Source of the DNA: DASQMT01 sp963827335
GTDB taxonomy: Bacteria > Actinomycetota > Thermoleophilia > Solirubrobacterales > Solirubrobacteraceae
Assembly (NCBI GenBank): GCA_963827335.1
Contig: CAWHAP010000023.1
Location: 62,001 to 126,000 of the forward strand
Length of the DNA stretch: 64,000 bases
Direction of reading: 5' to 3'
The notes under the pieces were generated by a model. The model did not search any database. It worked only from the letters and a program-made list of their open reading frames with translations, and had not been told where the DNA came from. Positions 7,811 to 16,978 of the stretch are shown here, piece after piece. How positions within the stretch are numbered: the stretch's first letter is position 1; every line of letters begins with the position of its first letter. Position numbers and translations under genes: made by a program.

Positions 7811-8641
7811 CTAAGCCTCAACTCGAGGGTCAGGTTCGGCGGCCAGTTGCGCCACGAGCCAGGCGTCGAGCTCGCCCAGCACGCGCTCCCGGTCGGGCTC
7901 CCGCTCGTTGAACAGCTCGTGGTAGAGGTCGTCGTGCCAGTGCACCGTGCCGACCCCGGCGGGCAGCGCGTCCGCGAACTCGCGCGCGCCGCGCGCGTCG
8001 ACGAGGCGGTCGGCGCCCGCGACGAGCAGCAGCGTGGGCACGGCGAACCGCGCCGCGTCGCGCCGGGCGGCCGCGCCGGCCTCGGCGAGGAAGTCGTAGA
8101 GCCGCGGCGCGATCCGGTCGTGGACGAGCGGGTCGGCGCGATACGCCGCGACCACGGCCGGGTCGTGGGAGATGCGCTCGACGGGCAGCCGGTTGGGGAA
8201 CCCCGTGCCGGGGAGCAGCCGCCGCGCGACCGCGAGCAGCGCGGCCTGCCCGCGCCCGATCCGGGGCAGCCGCAGCGCCGGCGAGGAGAGGATCAGGCCG
8301 CGCGGCGCGGCCCAGCCGCCCGTCGCCGCCCGCGCGGCGATCGCGCCGCCCATGCTGTGGCCGAGCAGGAACGGCGGCGGTCCGTCGCCCGCCAGCGCGC
8401 CGAAGGCGGCGGCGAGCTCGTCGAGCAGCGCCTCGGGGCGGTCGAGGCCGCCGCGCGCGCCCGCCGACCGGCCGTGCCCGGCGAGGTCGTAGCCGCGCGC
8501 CTCGAGCCCGTGCGCGGCGAGCCGGGCGCCGACGTGCTCGTAGCGGCCGCTGTGCTCCCCGAGCCCGTGCACGAGCAGGACCGACCCGCGCCGGGCGACG
8601 CCGCCGGGCACCGGCCAGTCGCGGGTGAAGGGGGCGGGCAC
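7811..8641 (-). CDS. Alpha/beta hydrolase, monoacylglycerol lipase-like
   Basis: A 276-residue cytosolic hydrolase of the lysophospholipase/monoacylglycerol lipase group (Hydrolase_4). The catalytic triad is visible: nucleophile Ser in LLGHSMGGAIAA, acid Asp in LLVAGADRLVDARG and His in HDDLYHELFNE. LLVHGLGEHSGRY forms the oxyanion region, and YDLAGHGRSAG is the usual strand-4 loop. The DLYHELFNE ending is characteristic of monoglyceride lipases. It is predicted to cleave acyl esters; the substrate is inferred only. The gene lies 9 bp after the M1 peptidase and 12 bp before the exporter, so the three are one operon. The start is a GTG. Confidence 0.88.
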   Translation of the reverse strand: MPAPFTRDWPVPGGVARRGSVLLVHGLGEHSGRYEHVGARLAAHGLEARGYDLAGHGRSAGARGGLDRPEALLDELAAAFGALAGDGPPPFLLGHSMGGAIAARAATGGWAAPRGLILSSPALRLPRIGRGQAALLAVARRLLPGTGFPNRLPVERISHDPAVVAAYRADPLVHDRIAPRLYDFLAEAGAAARRDAARFAVPTLLLVAGADRLVDARGAREFADALPAGVGTVHWHDDLYHELFNEREPDRERVLGELDAWLVAQLAAEPDPRVEA

Positions 8642-8650
8642 CGCCGCAGC

Positions 8651-10000
8651 CTATCCCGCCGCAGGGAGGACCCCGGCGCGGCGCAGCAGCGCGCCGGCGT
8701 CGGCATCCTCCGGGACCGCATCGGCGACGGCGGCGGCGAACGCGGCGGTGGTGAGGACGCCGTCGCGGTGCGTGCGCACCAGGTCGCGCAGGAGCCGGTC
8801 GAGCCGCGCCCGGCCCATCCCGCGCTCCAGCACGCCGAGCGCGCACGCCCCGCCGTCGTAGATCGCCGCGAAGATCCGGCGCGGCGACCGCTCCAGCTGC
8901 GCCACGGTCGCCGTGAGCGGCGGCGACGACGGGCGCGCGTCGCAGGGCGGCTCGTAGCCGACGAGGCGGTACTGCGCGTACGTGGCCAGGCCCTCGTCGA
9001 GCCACGGCTCGGCCCACTCGTCGTTGCCGACGATGGCGTAGAACCACTGGTGGGCGACCTCGTGGGCGAGCACGCGGAACCGCGCCGGCGAGAGCACGAG
9101 CTCGGGGTACTCCATGCCGAGCCCGGCCCCGCGGGCGTACGCGCGCGGGCCTTCCACGACGTCGAGCTCCTCGCGGCCGTACGGACCGAGGCGCCGCTCG
9201 TAGCCCGCGAGCGCGCGGGCGGCCATGCCGAGGGCGCGGCCGGCGGCGCCCGGCCCCTCGCCGCCGCGGGGCAGCGACCAGTGGCGCAGCGTCACGCCCC
9301 CGGCGCGGCGCACGGCCTCACGCAGCGGCCCCGCGACGATCATGAAGTCCCGCGCCCGCTCCGCGACGGAGCGCGCCGCCGCTGCGCCGGCGTCGCGCTC
9401 GGTCCCGGTCATCGCCGCGCGCGTCCCCGCGGGCAGCCGCAGCGTGACGTCCCAGGCCGCGGCGAGGCTGAAGAAGCTCTCGCCCTTGAACGTGTACGCC
9501 GGCAGGTGCCAGCCGTCCTCGTCGGCGACCGCCATGACCGGCAGCGCGTTGCCGAAGTACGCGGCGCCCGCGTAGCGCCCGAAGCGGTCCGGCCGCTCCG
9601 GCGCGGTCACCACGATCGCCAGCGTGAGCGTCGTGCGCGCCCCCGGGGCCAGCGGCCGGTCGAGCACGACCTCGAGCGCCGTGCAGTCCCTGCGCTCGGC
9701 GCCGGCCCGCCCGCCCCCGGTCACCTGGACGTCGACGTACCGCCGCTCGCAGCCGCCGAAGGCGTTGCCCCAGAGCCGCACCCAGACCTGCTCCAGCGGC
9801 GCCGGCCCGGTGTTCGCGAAGGTGATCCGCTCGACCCCGCCGAGCGTTCCCCGGGCGTAGTCGAGCTCGAGGTCGTAGCGCGACGGCGCCGGCCAGCGCT
9901 CGGCGGTCGCAGGCCGCGCCGCGGGCGTGCCGGGCGGGCCTTCCCCGCCACCCCCGCAGCCGGCGAGCAGCATCGCGGCGAGCAGGACGGCACGGCGCAT
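8651..10000 (-). CDS. M1-family metallopeptidase lipoprotein
   Basis: A 449-residue exported peptidase. MRRAVLLAAMLLAGC is a lipoprotein signal with Cys15 as the lipidation site. The M1 zinc site is complete: HEVAHQWFYAI then E in WLDEGLATY 18 residues later. GMEYPE stands where the GAMEN exopeptidase motif lies in aminopeptidases. The enzyme should hydrolyse peptides at the outer face of the membrane. The start is ATG 10000, where TACGCT lies 7 nt upstream (leaderless pattern) and the lipobox falls at the right place; an ATG at 10039 would add 13 residues before the signal. First gene of the operon with the lipase and exporter. Confidence 0.9.
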   Translation of the reverse strand: MRRAVLLAAMLLAGCGGGGEGPPGTPAARPATAERWPAPSRYDLELDYARGTLGGVERITFANTGPAPLEQVWVRLWGNAFGGCERRYVDVQVTGGGRAGAERRDCTALEVVLDRPLAPGARTTLTLAIVVTAPERPDRFGRYAGAAYFGNALPVMAVADEDGWHLPAYTFKGESFFSLAAAWDVTLRLPAGTRAAMTGTERDAGAAAARSVAERARDFMIVAGPLREAVRRAGGVTLRHWSLPRGGEGPGAAGRALGMAARALAGYERRLGPYGREELDVVEGPRAYARGAGLGMEYPELVLSPARFRVLAHEVAHQWFYAIVGNDEWAEPWLDEGLATYAQYRLVGYEPPCDARPSSPPLTATVAQLERSPRRIFAAIYDGGACALGVLERGMGRARLDRLLRDLVRTHRDGVLTTAAFAAAVADAVPEDADAGALLRRAGVLPAAG

Positions 10001-10103
10001 CGTCCCGAGCGTAGATGGTCGATCCAGCCGTGGAAGCAACGCTGGGAGCCGTCACCAGCGATCCGAATGGCGCGCGCTCCCTGCGGCCGTCAGGCTGCGC
10101 CCC

Positions 10104-10721
10104 ATGCTCCGCCTCTACACCATCCCCTACTCCACGAACGTCGAGCGCGTGGGCCTCGCGCTCGCCCACAAGGGCCTCGAGGTCGAGCGCGTGCCGGTCG
10201 ACCCGGCCGACCGCTCGCCGGTGCGGGAGGTCAGCGGTCAGGACCTCGTCCCGGTCCTGGTCGACGGCGACACGGTGCTCGCCGACTCCTCGCGCATCCT
10301 GCACCACCTGGAGGCGCGCCATCCCGACCCGCCGCTGTTCCCGGCCGACCCCGCGGCCGCCGCCGAGGTGGAGATCTTCATCGACTGGTTCAACCGCGCG
10401 TGGAAGCGCGAGCCCAACCTGATCACCGACGCGCGCGAAGCGGGCTCCGGGGAGACGGAGGAGCTCCGGCGCTGGGCCGGGCGGATGCAGCGCCGGCTCG
10501 ACCTCTTCGAGGGTCTGCTGTCCGGGCGCGATCACCTGTACGGCGACTTCGGCGCGGCGGACTGCGCGGCGTGGCCGTTCCTGCGCTACGCCGTCGGCGA
10601 GCTCGAGCCCGACGACGACGAGCCGTTCCACCGGGTCCTGGTCGAGGCGATGACCCTGACGGACCGCCACGAGCGCCTGCGCGCGTGGATCGCGCGCGTG
10701 GCGGAGCGCCCCATCGTGTAG
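10104..10721 (+). CDS. Glutathione S-transferase-fold protein
   Basis: A 205-residue protein with a thioredoxin-like N-terminal domain: MLRLYTIPYSTNVERVGLAL (catalytic Ser/Tyr region), a cis-Pro in QDLVPVLVDGD and DSSRILHHLEARHP (gamma-glutamyl-binding DS/ES motif). The rest is an all-helical C-terminal domain. GSTs conjugate or reduce with glutathione. Most actinomycetes use mycothiol, so the real thiol partner is uncertain. No neighbour hints at the role. No Shine-Dalgarno is seen before ATG 10104; the preceding 100 bp hold no other feature I can support. Confidence 0.85.
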   Translation: MLRLYTIPYSTNVERVGLALAHKGLEVERVPVDPADRSPVREVSGQDLVPVLVDGDTVLADSSRILHHLEARHPDPPLFPADPAAAAEVEIFIDWFNRAWKREPNLITDAREAGSGETEELRRWAGRMQRRLDLFEGLLSGRDHLYGDFGAADCAAWPFLRYAVGELEPDDDEPFHRVLVEAMTLTDRHERLRAWIARVAERPIV

Positions 10722-10753
10722 CGCTCAGGGCCCTTGTCGGGTACGGTCGCGCG

Positions 10754-13456
10754 ATGGAGGCGCACTCGGCCGGTCGACGAGCGCGAGCGCGCGCCATCGG
10801 TTGGCTGGTCGCGGGCGGGGCGGCGATGGTCCTCATCTGGGTCGCGCTCCCGCACGCGGACGCGGTGGACGACGGGCCCGTGATCGCGCTGGTGGTGGCG
10901 ACCTGGGTGCTCGCGGGGCTGCTGCTCGCCGGCCGCTTCGACCGCGCCTCGCGGCTCGGCACGACCGTCGTCCTCGCCGTCGCCGCGACCCTGATCTCCG
11001 GGACGCTGCTGGCCATCGGCGACCCGGCCAGCGGCTTCGCCCTGTTCTACGTCTGCCTCGCGCCGTACGCGTTCGCGGCGACCGCCCAGCGCTACGCGAT
11101 CGGGTTGACGGTGTTCATCGCCGTGCTCTACGCCGCCGTCCTGATCGCGCTCGCCGCCGACGAGCCGGACGTCGTCGTCGCCGACGCCCTCGCGGGCCGC
11201 TGGCTCGTCGTGGTGTGCGGCTGCGTCGCGCTCGGGCTGTTCGCGCGGCACCTCGCCACCCTGCGGCGCGTCAGCGAGGACCGCTTCCAGCGGGGCTTCG
11301 CGGACTCCCCGGTCGGGATGGCGATCATCAGCGCGGACTGGCGCTGGGCCGAGGTCAACGACGCGCTGTGCCGGCTGCTCGGCCGCCCCCGCGAGCAGCT
11401 GATCGGCCGCTCGCCGGCCGAGTTCACGCACCCCGAGGACATCGGGCGCAGCCGCGCGGTCGTCGAGGGCGGCATCGCCGGCGCGGCGCAGCAGGACCTG
11501 GTCAAGCGCTACCTGCGCCCGGACGGCGAGGTCGTGTGGGCGGCCGTCGACTCGATCTTCGTGCCCGGACGGCGCGGCGAGGGCTGGTTCTACGCCCACG
11601 TCCAGGACATCACCGCGAAGCGGGCCGCGGAGGAGGCCGTGCGGCGCCAGGCGCGCCAGCAGTCGGCCGTGGCGGCGCTCGGGCGCTTCGCGCTCGACGA
11701 GCAGGACCTCGAGGCGGTCATGGACCGCGTCGCCGAGACCGTCGCCGCGACGCTCGACGTGGAGCTGTGCGAGGTGTTCGAGATCACCCCGCGCGGCACC
11801 GCCCTGCGCCTGGTCGCGGGCGTCGGCTGGCCCGACGGGCTCGTGCGCCGCGCCCTCGTGCCCGCCGGGCCCGCGACGCAGGTCGGCTACACGCTCGAGC
11901 AGCAGGAGCCGGTCGTGACGCCCGACATCGGGGAGGAGACCCGCTTCGCCTTCCCGGCCGCGTTCGCCGAGGCCGGCGCCCGCGCGGGCCTGTCCGTGGT
12001 GATCGCCGCGCGCGGCGGCGCCTGGGGCGTGCTCGGCGCCCACGCCCGCGCCGCGCGCCGGTTCGCGCCCGACGAGGCCGACTTCCTGCGCTCGGTGGCC
12101 AACGTCGTCTCGAGTGCCGTCGACCGCAACCGCGTCGACGAGGAGGTCCGCCACCGGGCCATGCACGACCCGCTGACCGGCCTGCCGAACCGGGCGCTCG
12201 CGCTCGACCGGCTCGGGGGGGCGCTCGCCCGCCGGCGCCGCGACGGCCGCGCGGTCGCGGTCCTGCTCGCCGACCTCGACCAGTTCAAGCTCGTCAACGA
12301 CTCGATGGGGCACCGCGCGGGCGACGACCTGCTCGTCGCGCTCGCGCCGCGCCTGCACGACGCGGTCCGCCCCTCCGACACGGTGGCCCGCCTCGGCGGC
12401 GACGAGTTCCTCGTCGTCTGCGAGCAGCTCGACGGTCCGCACGAGGCGATCCGGGTGGCCGAGCGCGTCGCGCAGGCGATCAACCAGCCGATCGTGCTCG
12501 CGGCGGGTGAGCACTTCGTCACCGCGAGCATCGGGATCGCCGTGGCCGACCGCGCCGACGCCGACCCTGCCGACCTGCTGCGCGACGCCGACGCCGCGAT
12601 GTACCGCGCGAAGGAGCGCGGCCGCGGCCGCTTCGAGCTGTTCGACGACGTGCTGCGCAAGCGGGTGCTGACCCGGCTGCGGACCGAGAACGAGCTGCGG
12701 CGCGGGATCGAGCACGACGAGCTGCGCGTCGTCTACCAGCCGGTGATCGAGCTCTCCGACGGCTCGGTGACCGCGGTCGAGGCGCTCGTGCGCTGGCAGC
12801 ACCCCGAGCGCGGCACGGTCGATCCCGTCGACTTCATCGGCGTCGCGGAGGAGTCGGGGCTGATCGGCGCGCTCGGCGACTGGGTGCTCACCGCCGCCTG
12901 CCGTGACGGCGCGGCGTGGCAGGCGCGCTACCCGCGCGCGGAGCCGCTGCTCGTGTGCGTCAACACGAGCCCGCGCCAGCTCGCGAACGGCGCGTTCCCC
13001 GCGCGCGTGGCCGACATCATGGGGCGCCACGGGCTCGCGCCCGGCTCGCTCGCGCTCGAGATCACCGAGAGCGTGCTGATGGAGGAGGCGCACGCGCCGG
13101 TGACCGTGCTGGCGTCGCTGCGCGAGTACGGCCTGAGGTTGATGCTCGACGACTTCGGGACGGGCTACTCCTCGCTGTCCTACCTGAAGCGCTTCCCGCT
13201 CGACGTGCTCAAGATCGACCGCTCGTTCGTGGCAGGGCTCGGCCGCGACGAGGAGGACTCGGCGATCGTGGCGGCGATCGTGCAGATGGCCCAGACGCTC
13301 GGGTTGATGGTCATCGCGGAGGGCGTGGAGCGGCCCGAGCAGCTCGAGCGGCTGCGCGAGCTCGGCTGCGACCGCGCGCAGGGCCGACTGATCGCGGGGC
13401 CGATGCCGGCCGACCGCGTCGACCGCCTCATGGCGTCGGCGACCGCCGGATCGTGA
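10754..13456 (+). CDS. Membrane-anchored PAS-GAF-GGDEF-EAL cyclic-di-GMP enzyme
   Basis: A 900-residue protein. Residues 15-175 hold about five or six helices. A PAS domain follows (RFQRGFADSPVGMAIISADW to HVQDITAKRAAEE), then a GAF domain (VAALGRFALDEQDLEAVMDR to about 460), a GGDEF domain (HDPLTGLPNRALALDRL; RLGGDEFLVV near residue 548) and an EAL domain from about 640. Both active sites look intact: GGDEF is consensus. The EAL domain keeps EAL at 676, E in LEITESVL, DD in LDDFGTGYSS, K in VLKIDRSF and E in IAEGVE, and the final glutamine. The protein could therefore make and break cyclic-di-GMP under redox, light or ligand control. The start is ATG 10754, with TACGGT 6 nt upstream. The stop overlaps the next gene's ATG by one base. 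Confidence 0.93.
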   Translation: MEAHSAGRRARARAIGWLVAGGAAMVLIWVALPHADAVDDGPVIALVVATWVLAGLLLAGRFDRASRLGTTVVLAVAATLISGTLLAIGDPASGFALFYVCLAPYAFAATAQRYAIGLTVFIAVLYAAVLIALAADEPDVVVADALAGRWLVVVCGCVALGLFARHLATLRRVSEDRFQRGFADSPVGMAIISADWRWAEVNDALCRLLGRPREQLIGRSPAEFTHPEDIGRSRAVVEGGIAGAAQQDLVKRYLRPDGEVVWAAVDSIFVPGRRGEGWFYAHVQDITAKRAAEEAVRRQARQQSAVAALGRFALDEQDLEAVMDRVAETVAATLDVELCEVFEITPRGTALRLVAGVGWPDGLVRRALVPAGPATQVGYTLEQQEPVVTPDIGEETRFAFPAAFAEAGARAGLSVVIAARGGAWGVLGAHARAARRFAPDEADFLRSVANVVSSAVDRNRVDEEVRHRAMHDPLTGLPNRALALDRLGGALARRRRDGRAVAVLLADLDQFKLVNDSMGHRAGDDLLVALAPRLHDAVRPSDTVARLGGDEFLVVCEQLDGPHEAIRVAERVAQAINQPIVLAAGEHFVTASIGIAVADRADADPADLLRDADAAMYRAKERGRGRFELFDDVLRKRVLTRLRTENELRRGIEHDELRVVYQPVIELSDGSVTAVEALVRWQHPERGTVDPVDFIGVAEESGLIGALGDWVLTAACRDGAAWQARYPRAEPLLVCVNTSPRQLANGAFPARVADIMGRHGLAPGSLALEITESVLMEEAHAPVTVLASLREYGLRLMLDDFGTGYSSLSYLKRFPLDVLKIDRSFVAGLGRDEEDSAIVAAIVQMAQTLGLMVIAEGVERPEQLERLRELGCDRAQGRLIAGPMPADRVDRLMASATAGS

Positions 13457-14457
13457 TGCGCGTCTTCGACGGGCACAACGACGTGCTCTCCAAGCGCGTC
13501 GCCGAGAGCACCCTCGGCTTCCTCGAGGGCGACGGCGACGGGCACCTCGACCTGCCGCGGGCCGAGGCGGCGGGGCTGGCCGGCGGCTGCTTCGCGGTGT
13601 TCACCGGCAGCCCGCCCGAGGACGCCTACGCGTCGGGTGCGTACTTCGCGGCGATCGACCCCGACCGGGCGCGGCTCGAGGCGCTCGCGCAGGTCGCGTA
13701 CCTGCTCCGGCTCGAGCGCGGGTCCGGCGGGCGCCTGCGCGTCGCGCGCACCGCGGCCGACCTCGACGGCGACGGGCTCGCCGCCGTGCTGCACGCCGAG
13801 GGCGCCGAGCCGATCGGGACCGGGCTCGACGAGCTGCTCGTGCTCCACGCCGCCGGGCTGCGCTCGCTCGGGCTCGTCTGGAGCCGGCCGAACGCGTTCG
13901 CGACGGGCGTCCCGTTCGGCTTCCCCGGCGTGCCCGACCAGGGACCGGGGCTGACCGACGCGGGCCGTGCGCTCGTGCGCGCGTGCGGCGAGCTGGGGAT
14001 CCTCGTCGACGTCTCCCATCTCAACGCGAATGGGTTCTGGGAGGTCGCCGAGCTGGGTGCGGGCCCGCTCGTCGCCTCGCACTCGGGCGCGCACGCGCTG
14101 TGCGCCTCGCCGCGCAACCTCAAGGACGACCAGCTGCGCGCGATCGGGGAGCGCGACGGGCTCGTGGGCATCAACTTCCACGTCGGGTTCCTGCGCGCGG
14201 ACGGGTGCGAGGACGCCGACACGCCGCTCGCGCGGATCGCCGAGCACGCGGCCCACGTCGCCGAGGTCGCGGGGGCGCGCTGCGTCGCGCTGGGGTCGGA
14301 CTTCGACGGGGCGATCATGCCCGCGGCGCTCGGCGACGTGTCCGGCCTGCCGCGGCTGCTCGACGCCCTCCGCGCCGCCGGCTTCGCCGGGGCGGAGCTC
14401 GAGGGCCTGGCCTGGGGCAACTGGCGGCGGGTGCTCGCCGCCGCCTGGGACGCCTAG
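13456..14457 (+). CDS. M19 membrane dipeptidase (renal dipeptidase) family enzyme
   Basis: A 333-residue metallohydrolase of the amidohydrolase superfamily. Metal ligands typical of M19 are seen: HxD in FDGHNDVLS, E in VLHAEGAEPI, H in VDVSHLNANGFWEV and H in VASHSGAHALC, and D in ALGSDFDGA. Members cleave dipeptides, often with a D-residue at the second position, or related amides. There is no signal peptide, so it is probably cytosolic. The TGATG junction couples its translation to the GGDEF-EAL gene, an unusual pairing. It is convergent with the oligopeptidase gene, and the stop codons overlap. Confidence 0.9.
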   Translation: MRVFDGHNDVLSKRVAESTLGFLEGDGDGHLDLPRAEAAGLAGGCFAVFTGSPPEDAYASGAYFAAIDPDRARLEALAQVAYLLRLERGSGGRLRVARTAADLDGDGLAAVLHAEGAEPIGTGLDELLVLHAAGLRSLGLVWSRPNAFATGVPFGFPGVPDQGPGLTDAGRALVRACGELGILVDVSHLNANGFWEVAELGAGPLVASHSGAHALCASPRNLKDDQLRAIGERDGLVGINFHVGFLRADGCEDADTPLARIAEHAAHVAEVAGARCVALGSDFDGAIMPAALGDVSGLPRLLDALRAAGFAGAELEGLAWGNWRRVLAAAWDA

Positions 14458-16268
14458 ATCCGGCCGGCCTCGCGCGCGGCGGCCTCGGCCGCCTCGAGCT
14501 GGCGCTCGACGAGGTCGAGCCCGCGGTCCCAGAAGCCGGGATCCGCCAGGTCGATGCCGACCATCCGGCCCAGCTCCTCCGGCGGCTTCGAGCCGCCCGC
14601 CGCGAGCAGGTCCATATACGCGGGCGCGAAGCGCTCGCCCTCCTCCTCGTAGCGGCCGTAGACGGCCAGCGCGAGCAGCTGCCCGTAGGCGTACGCGTAG
14701 ACGTAGCCCGGCGAGTTGATGAAGTGCGGCACGTAGGACCACCACGAGTGGTAGCCCTCGGTCACCTCGACCGCGTCCCCGAGCAGCTCGCGCTGGGACT
14801 CGGCCCACAGCTCGCCGATCCGCTCGATCGAGAGCTCGCCCTGCTCGCGCCGCTCGGTGTGCGCGAGGTGCTCGAAGCGGTTCATCGCGACCTGGCGGAA
14901 GACGGTGGCGATCGACCCCTCGATGCTCTCGGCGAGCAGGCCGAGCCGCGACGCGGGCGTCGGCGCCTCGTCGAGCAGGCGGCCGAACACGAGCGTCTCG
15001 CCGAACACGCTCGCCGTCTCGGCGAGGGTCAGCGGCGTGGCGAAGTGGTAGACGCCCTGCGGCCGCGCGAGCGCTGCGTGCACGCCGTGGCCGAGCTCGT
15101 GGGCGAGGGTGAGCACGTCGCGCCGGCGCGACGTGTAGTTGAGCATCACGTACGGGGCCGCGCTCGGCACGGTGTAGGAGCAGAACGCGCCGCCGCGCTT
15201 GCCCGGGCGCACCGGGGCGTCGATCCGCCGCTCGTCGAAGAACGCGCGGGCGCTCGCGGCGAGGTCGGGGGAGAAGTCCTCGAAGGAGTCCAGCACCATG
15301 TCCTTGGCGCGCGCCCACGGGATCGACTCGTCCTCGTCGGTCACGGCGGCCATGCGGTCGTAGTCCGCCAGCCGGTCGACGCCGAGCAGCCCGGCCTTCA
15401 GCCGGTACCAGCGGCGCGGCAGCTCGTAGCGCCCGCGGACGGCCTCGATCAGCGCCGCGACGGACTCGTCGGACGCCTCGTTGGAGAGGTTGCGGCTGGC
15501 GAGCCAGTGCGGGTACGACCGCAGACGGTCGTCGACCATCTTCTCCGCGAGCAGCGTGTTGAGGACGAAGCCGCGCACGCGCAGCCCGGGCTGCAGCGCG
15601 GCGGTGACGGCCTCGGCGGTCGTGCGGCGCTCGTCGCGGTCGCCCGAGAACAGGCGGCTGAGCGCGATCTCGAGCGCGACCGGCTCCTCGGCGCCGGGCA
15701 GGTCGACGGCGATCGCCGCCGCCTGCTCCTCGAACAGCCGCGACCAGGCGCTGCTCGAGGTCAGCGACTTCTCGGCGAGGATGCGCTCCTCGGGCTCGGA
15801 CAGCAGGTGCGGGCGGTAGCGCCGCGCGGTGCGCAGGTGGTGGCGGCAGAAGTCGAGGCCCTCGTGGGCGAGCAGCGCCTCGGCCTGGTCGTCCTCCAGG
15901 CCGGCCCACTCGAGCTCGAAGAAGAGCAGCGCGGTCTCGATCTGGGTGCCGCGCTCCTGGACCCGCTGCAGCAGCGCGCCGCGCTCGGGATCGGCCGTCG
16001 CGGTGGTGAAGCGCAGCATCGCGTAGGAGCCGGCGCGGCCGACGAGCTCCTGCAGCACCGCGAGCTCGCGCATCGCGGCGGCGAGACCGGGGCCGTCGAG
16101 CGCGGCGACCTTGCCGGCATGGGCGGCGGCGAAGGCGGTGGCGCGCTCGAGCGCGTCGTCGAGCAGCGCCTCGACGCCCGCGGCGCCCTCGCCGGCGCCG
16201 TCCAGCAGGGGGTCGAGGTCCCAGGCGATCCCCTCGACGTCGGGATCGGCGACGTTCTCTGTGGCCAT
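14454..16268 (-). CDS. M3-family oligoendopeptidase (PepF-like)
   Basis: A 604-residue soluble zinc peptidase. HELGHGVHAAL carries the HExxH site, with the third ligand E in the downstream segment LAETASVFGETLVF, as in oligoendopeptidase F. The N-terminal 350 residues are the helical PepF domain, and YTSRRRDVLTLAHELGH is the conserved approach to the active site. It should degrade short peptides in the cytoplasm. TAACCT lies 6 nt before ATG 16268, giving a leaderless start. Next upstream is the TetR gene on the same strand, 9 bp away, so they may share a transcript. Confidence 0.93.
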   Translation of the reverse strand: MATENVADPDVEGIAWDLDPLLDGAGEGAAGVEALLDDALERATAFAAAHAGKVAALDGPGLAAAMRELAVLQELVGRAGSYAMLRFTTATADPERGALLQRVQERGTQIETALLFFELEWAGLEDDQAEALLAHEGLDFCRHHLRTARRYRPHLLSEPEERILAEKSLTSSSAWSRLFEEQAAAIAVDLPGAEEPVALEIALSRLFSGDRDERRTTAEAVTAALQPGLRVRGFVLNTLLAEKMVDDRLRSYPHWLASRNLSNEASDESVAALIEAVRGRYELPRRWYRLKAGLLGVDRLADYDRMAAVTDEDESIPWARAKDMVLDSFEDFSPDLAASARAFFDERRIDAPVRPGKRGGAFCSYTVPSAAPYVMLNYTSRRRDVLTLAHELGHGVHAALARPQGVYHFATPLTLAETASVFGETLVFGRLLDEAPTPASRLGLLAESIEGSIATVFRQVAMNRFEHLAHTERREQGELSIERIGELWAESQRELLGDAVEVTEGYHSWWSYVPHFINSPGYVYAYAYGQLLALAVYGRYEEEGERFAPAYMDLLAAGGSKPPEELGRMVGIDLADPGFWDRGLDLVERQLEAAEAAAREAGRI

Positions 16269-16277
16269 GCGGAGAGG

Positions 16278-16871
16278 TTACGACGCCGGAGCGCGCAGCC
16301 CGTCCAGCATGATCGTCAGGTGGCGGCGCCAGGCCTCCGACGGGTGGTTGCGCATCACCGAGGCCGTCGCCGACATCATGATCGGGACGTCCTCGTCGGT
16401 GGCGTCGAGCCGCATCCGGCCCTGCCCCTGCGCCCGGTGCATCAGGTCCTGGGTCATGTGGCCGAGCCCGGACGCGGCGACGATCTCCGAGCAGTCGGTG
16501 AAGGCGACGGCGTCGCAGAAGGCGCGGTCCTCGGCGTTGCGCTCGGCGCCGCGCCAGATGAGCTCGCAGAAGCCCTCCCAGGCGTCCTCGTGGCGCAGCG
16601 CCTCCTTGGCGAACTGCGCGATCTCGGAGAAGCGCTCGCGCACGAGCGCGTCGAGCAGGGCCTCCTTGGTCGGGAAGTGGCGGTAGACCGTGCCCACGCC
16701 GACCTTGGCCCGCTTGGCCACGTCGTCGATCTGCGCGTCGATCCCCTCGCTGCCGAACACGGCGCGGGCGGCCTTGAGGATGCGCTCGCGATTGCGCCGG
16801 GCGTCCGCCCGCTGCGGCTTGACCGCACAGCCCGGGTCGATGGGGATGAGGGGCCGCGCCGGGGACGTCAT
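16278..16871 (-). CDS. TetR/AcrR family regulator of the divergent MFS gene
   Basis: A 197-residue protein with an N-terminal HTH: RRNRERILKAARAVFGSEGI, DAQIDDVAKRAKVGVGTVYR and HFPTKEALLDALVR. The C-terminal domain matches the TetR SbtR-like layout and contains two Cys (DRAFCDAVAF and FTDCSEIV). The open frame extends to 16961, but I place the start at ATG 16871: the minus-strand -10 box TATCCT (16878-16883) ends 6 nt before it, and the extension would cross the MFS promoter. Two GGAA-N6-TTCC operators lie between this gene and the exporter, so control of both is likely. Confidence 0.9.
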   Translation of the reverse strand: MTSPARPLIPIDPGCAVKPQRADARRNRERILKAARAVFGSEGIDAQIDDVAKRAKVGVGTVYRHFPTKEALLDALVRERFSEIAQFAKEALRHEDAWEGFCELIWRGAERNAEDRAFCDAVAFTDCSEIVAASGLGHMTQDLMHRAQGQGRMRLDATDEDVPIMMSATASVMRNHPSEAWRRHLTIMLDGLRAPAS

Positions 16872-16890
16872 GAAGTGAGGATAGCCACAC

Positions 16891-16919
16891 TTGCAACCGG
16901 AATCCAAGTTCCGTATCGT
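16891..16919 (+). promoter_or_regulatory. Promoter of the DHA2 exporter
   Basis: TTGCAA (16891-16896) and TATCGT (16914-16919) are separated by exactly 17 bp. The spacer is filled by the operator CGGAATCCAAGTTCCG. The predicted transcript starts near 16926. The opposite strand carries TTGGAT-N18-TATCCT for the tetR gene in the same stretch, so the two promoters overlap back to back. Confidence 0.75.
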
Positions 16920-16947
16920 GCCGAACCGAAACCGGAACTCCCGTTCC
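16898..16947. promoter_or_regulatory. Twin TetR operators
   Basis: Two palindromes of the same form lie 35 bp apart centre to centre: GGAATCCAAGTTCC (16899-16912) and GGAACTCCCGTTCC (16934-16947), both GGAA-N6-TTCC with a preceding CC. The first sits between -35 and -10 of the exporter promoter. The second lies just after its start of transcription. Binding of the divergent TetR to both is inferred from the identical half-sites. Confidence 0.75.
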
Positions 16948-16978
16948 ACTTGAGTCCCCATCCGAGGAGTTTCCCCAC

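Noticed and set aside
5705..13456. A 2583-codon plus-strand open frame
   Set aside because: Only the part from 10754 encodes a recognisable protein (GGDEF-EAL). The rest is the low-complexity Arg/Gly/Ala complement of minus-strand genes, an effect of high GC.
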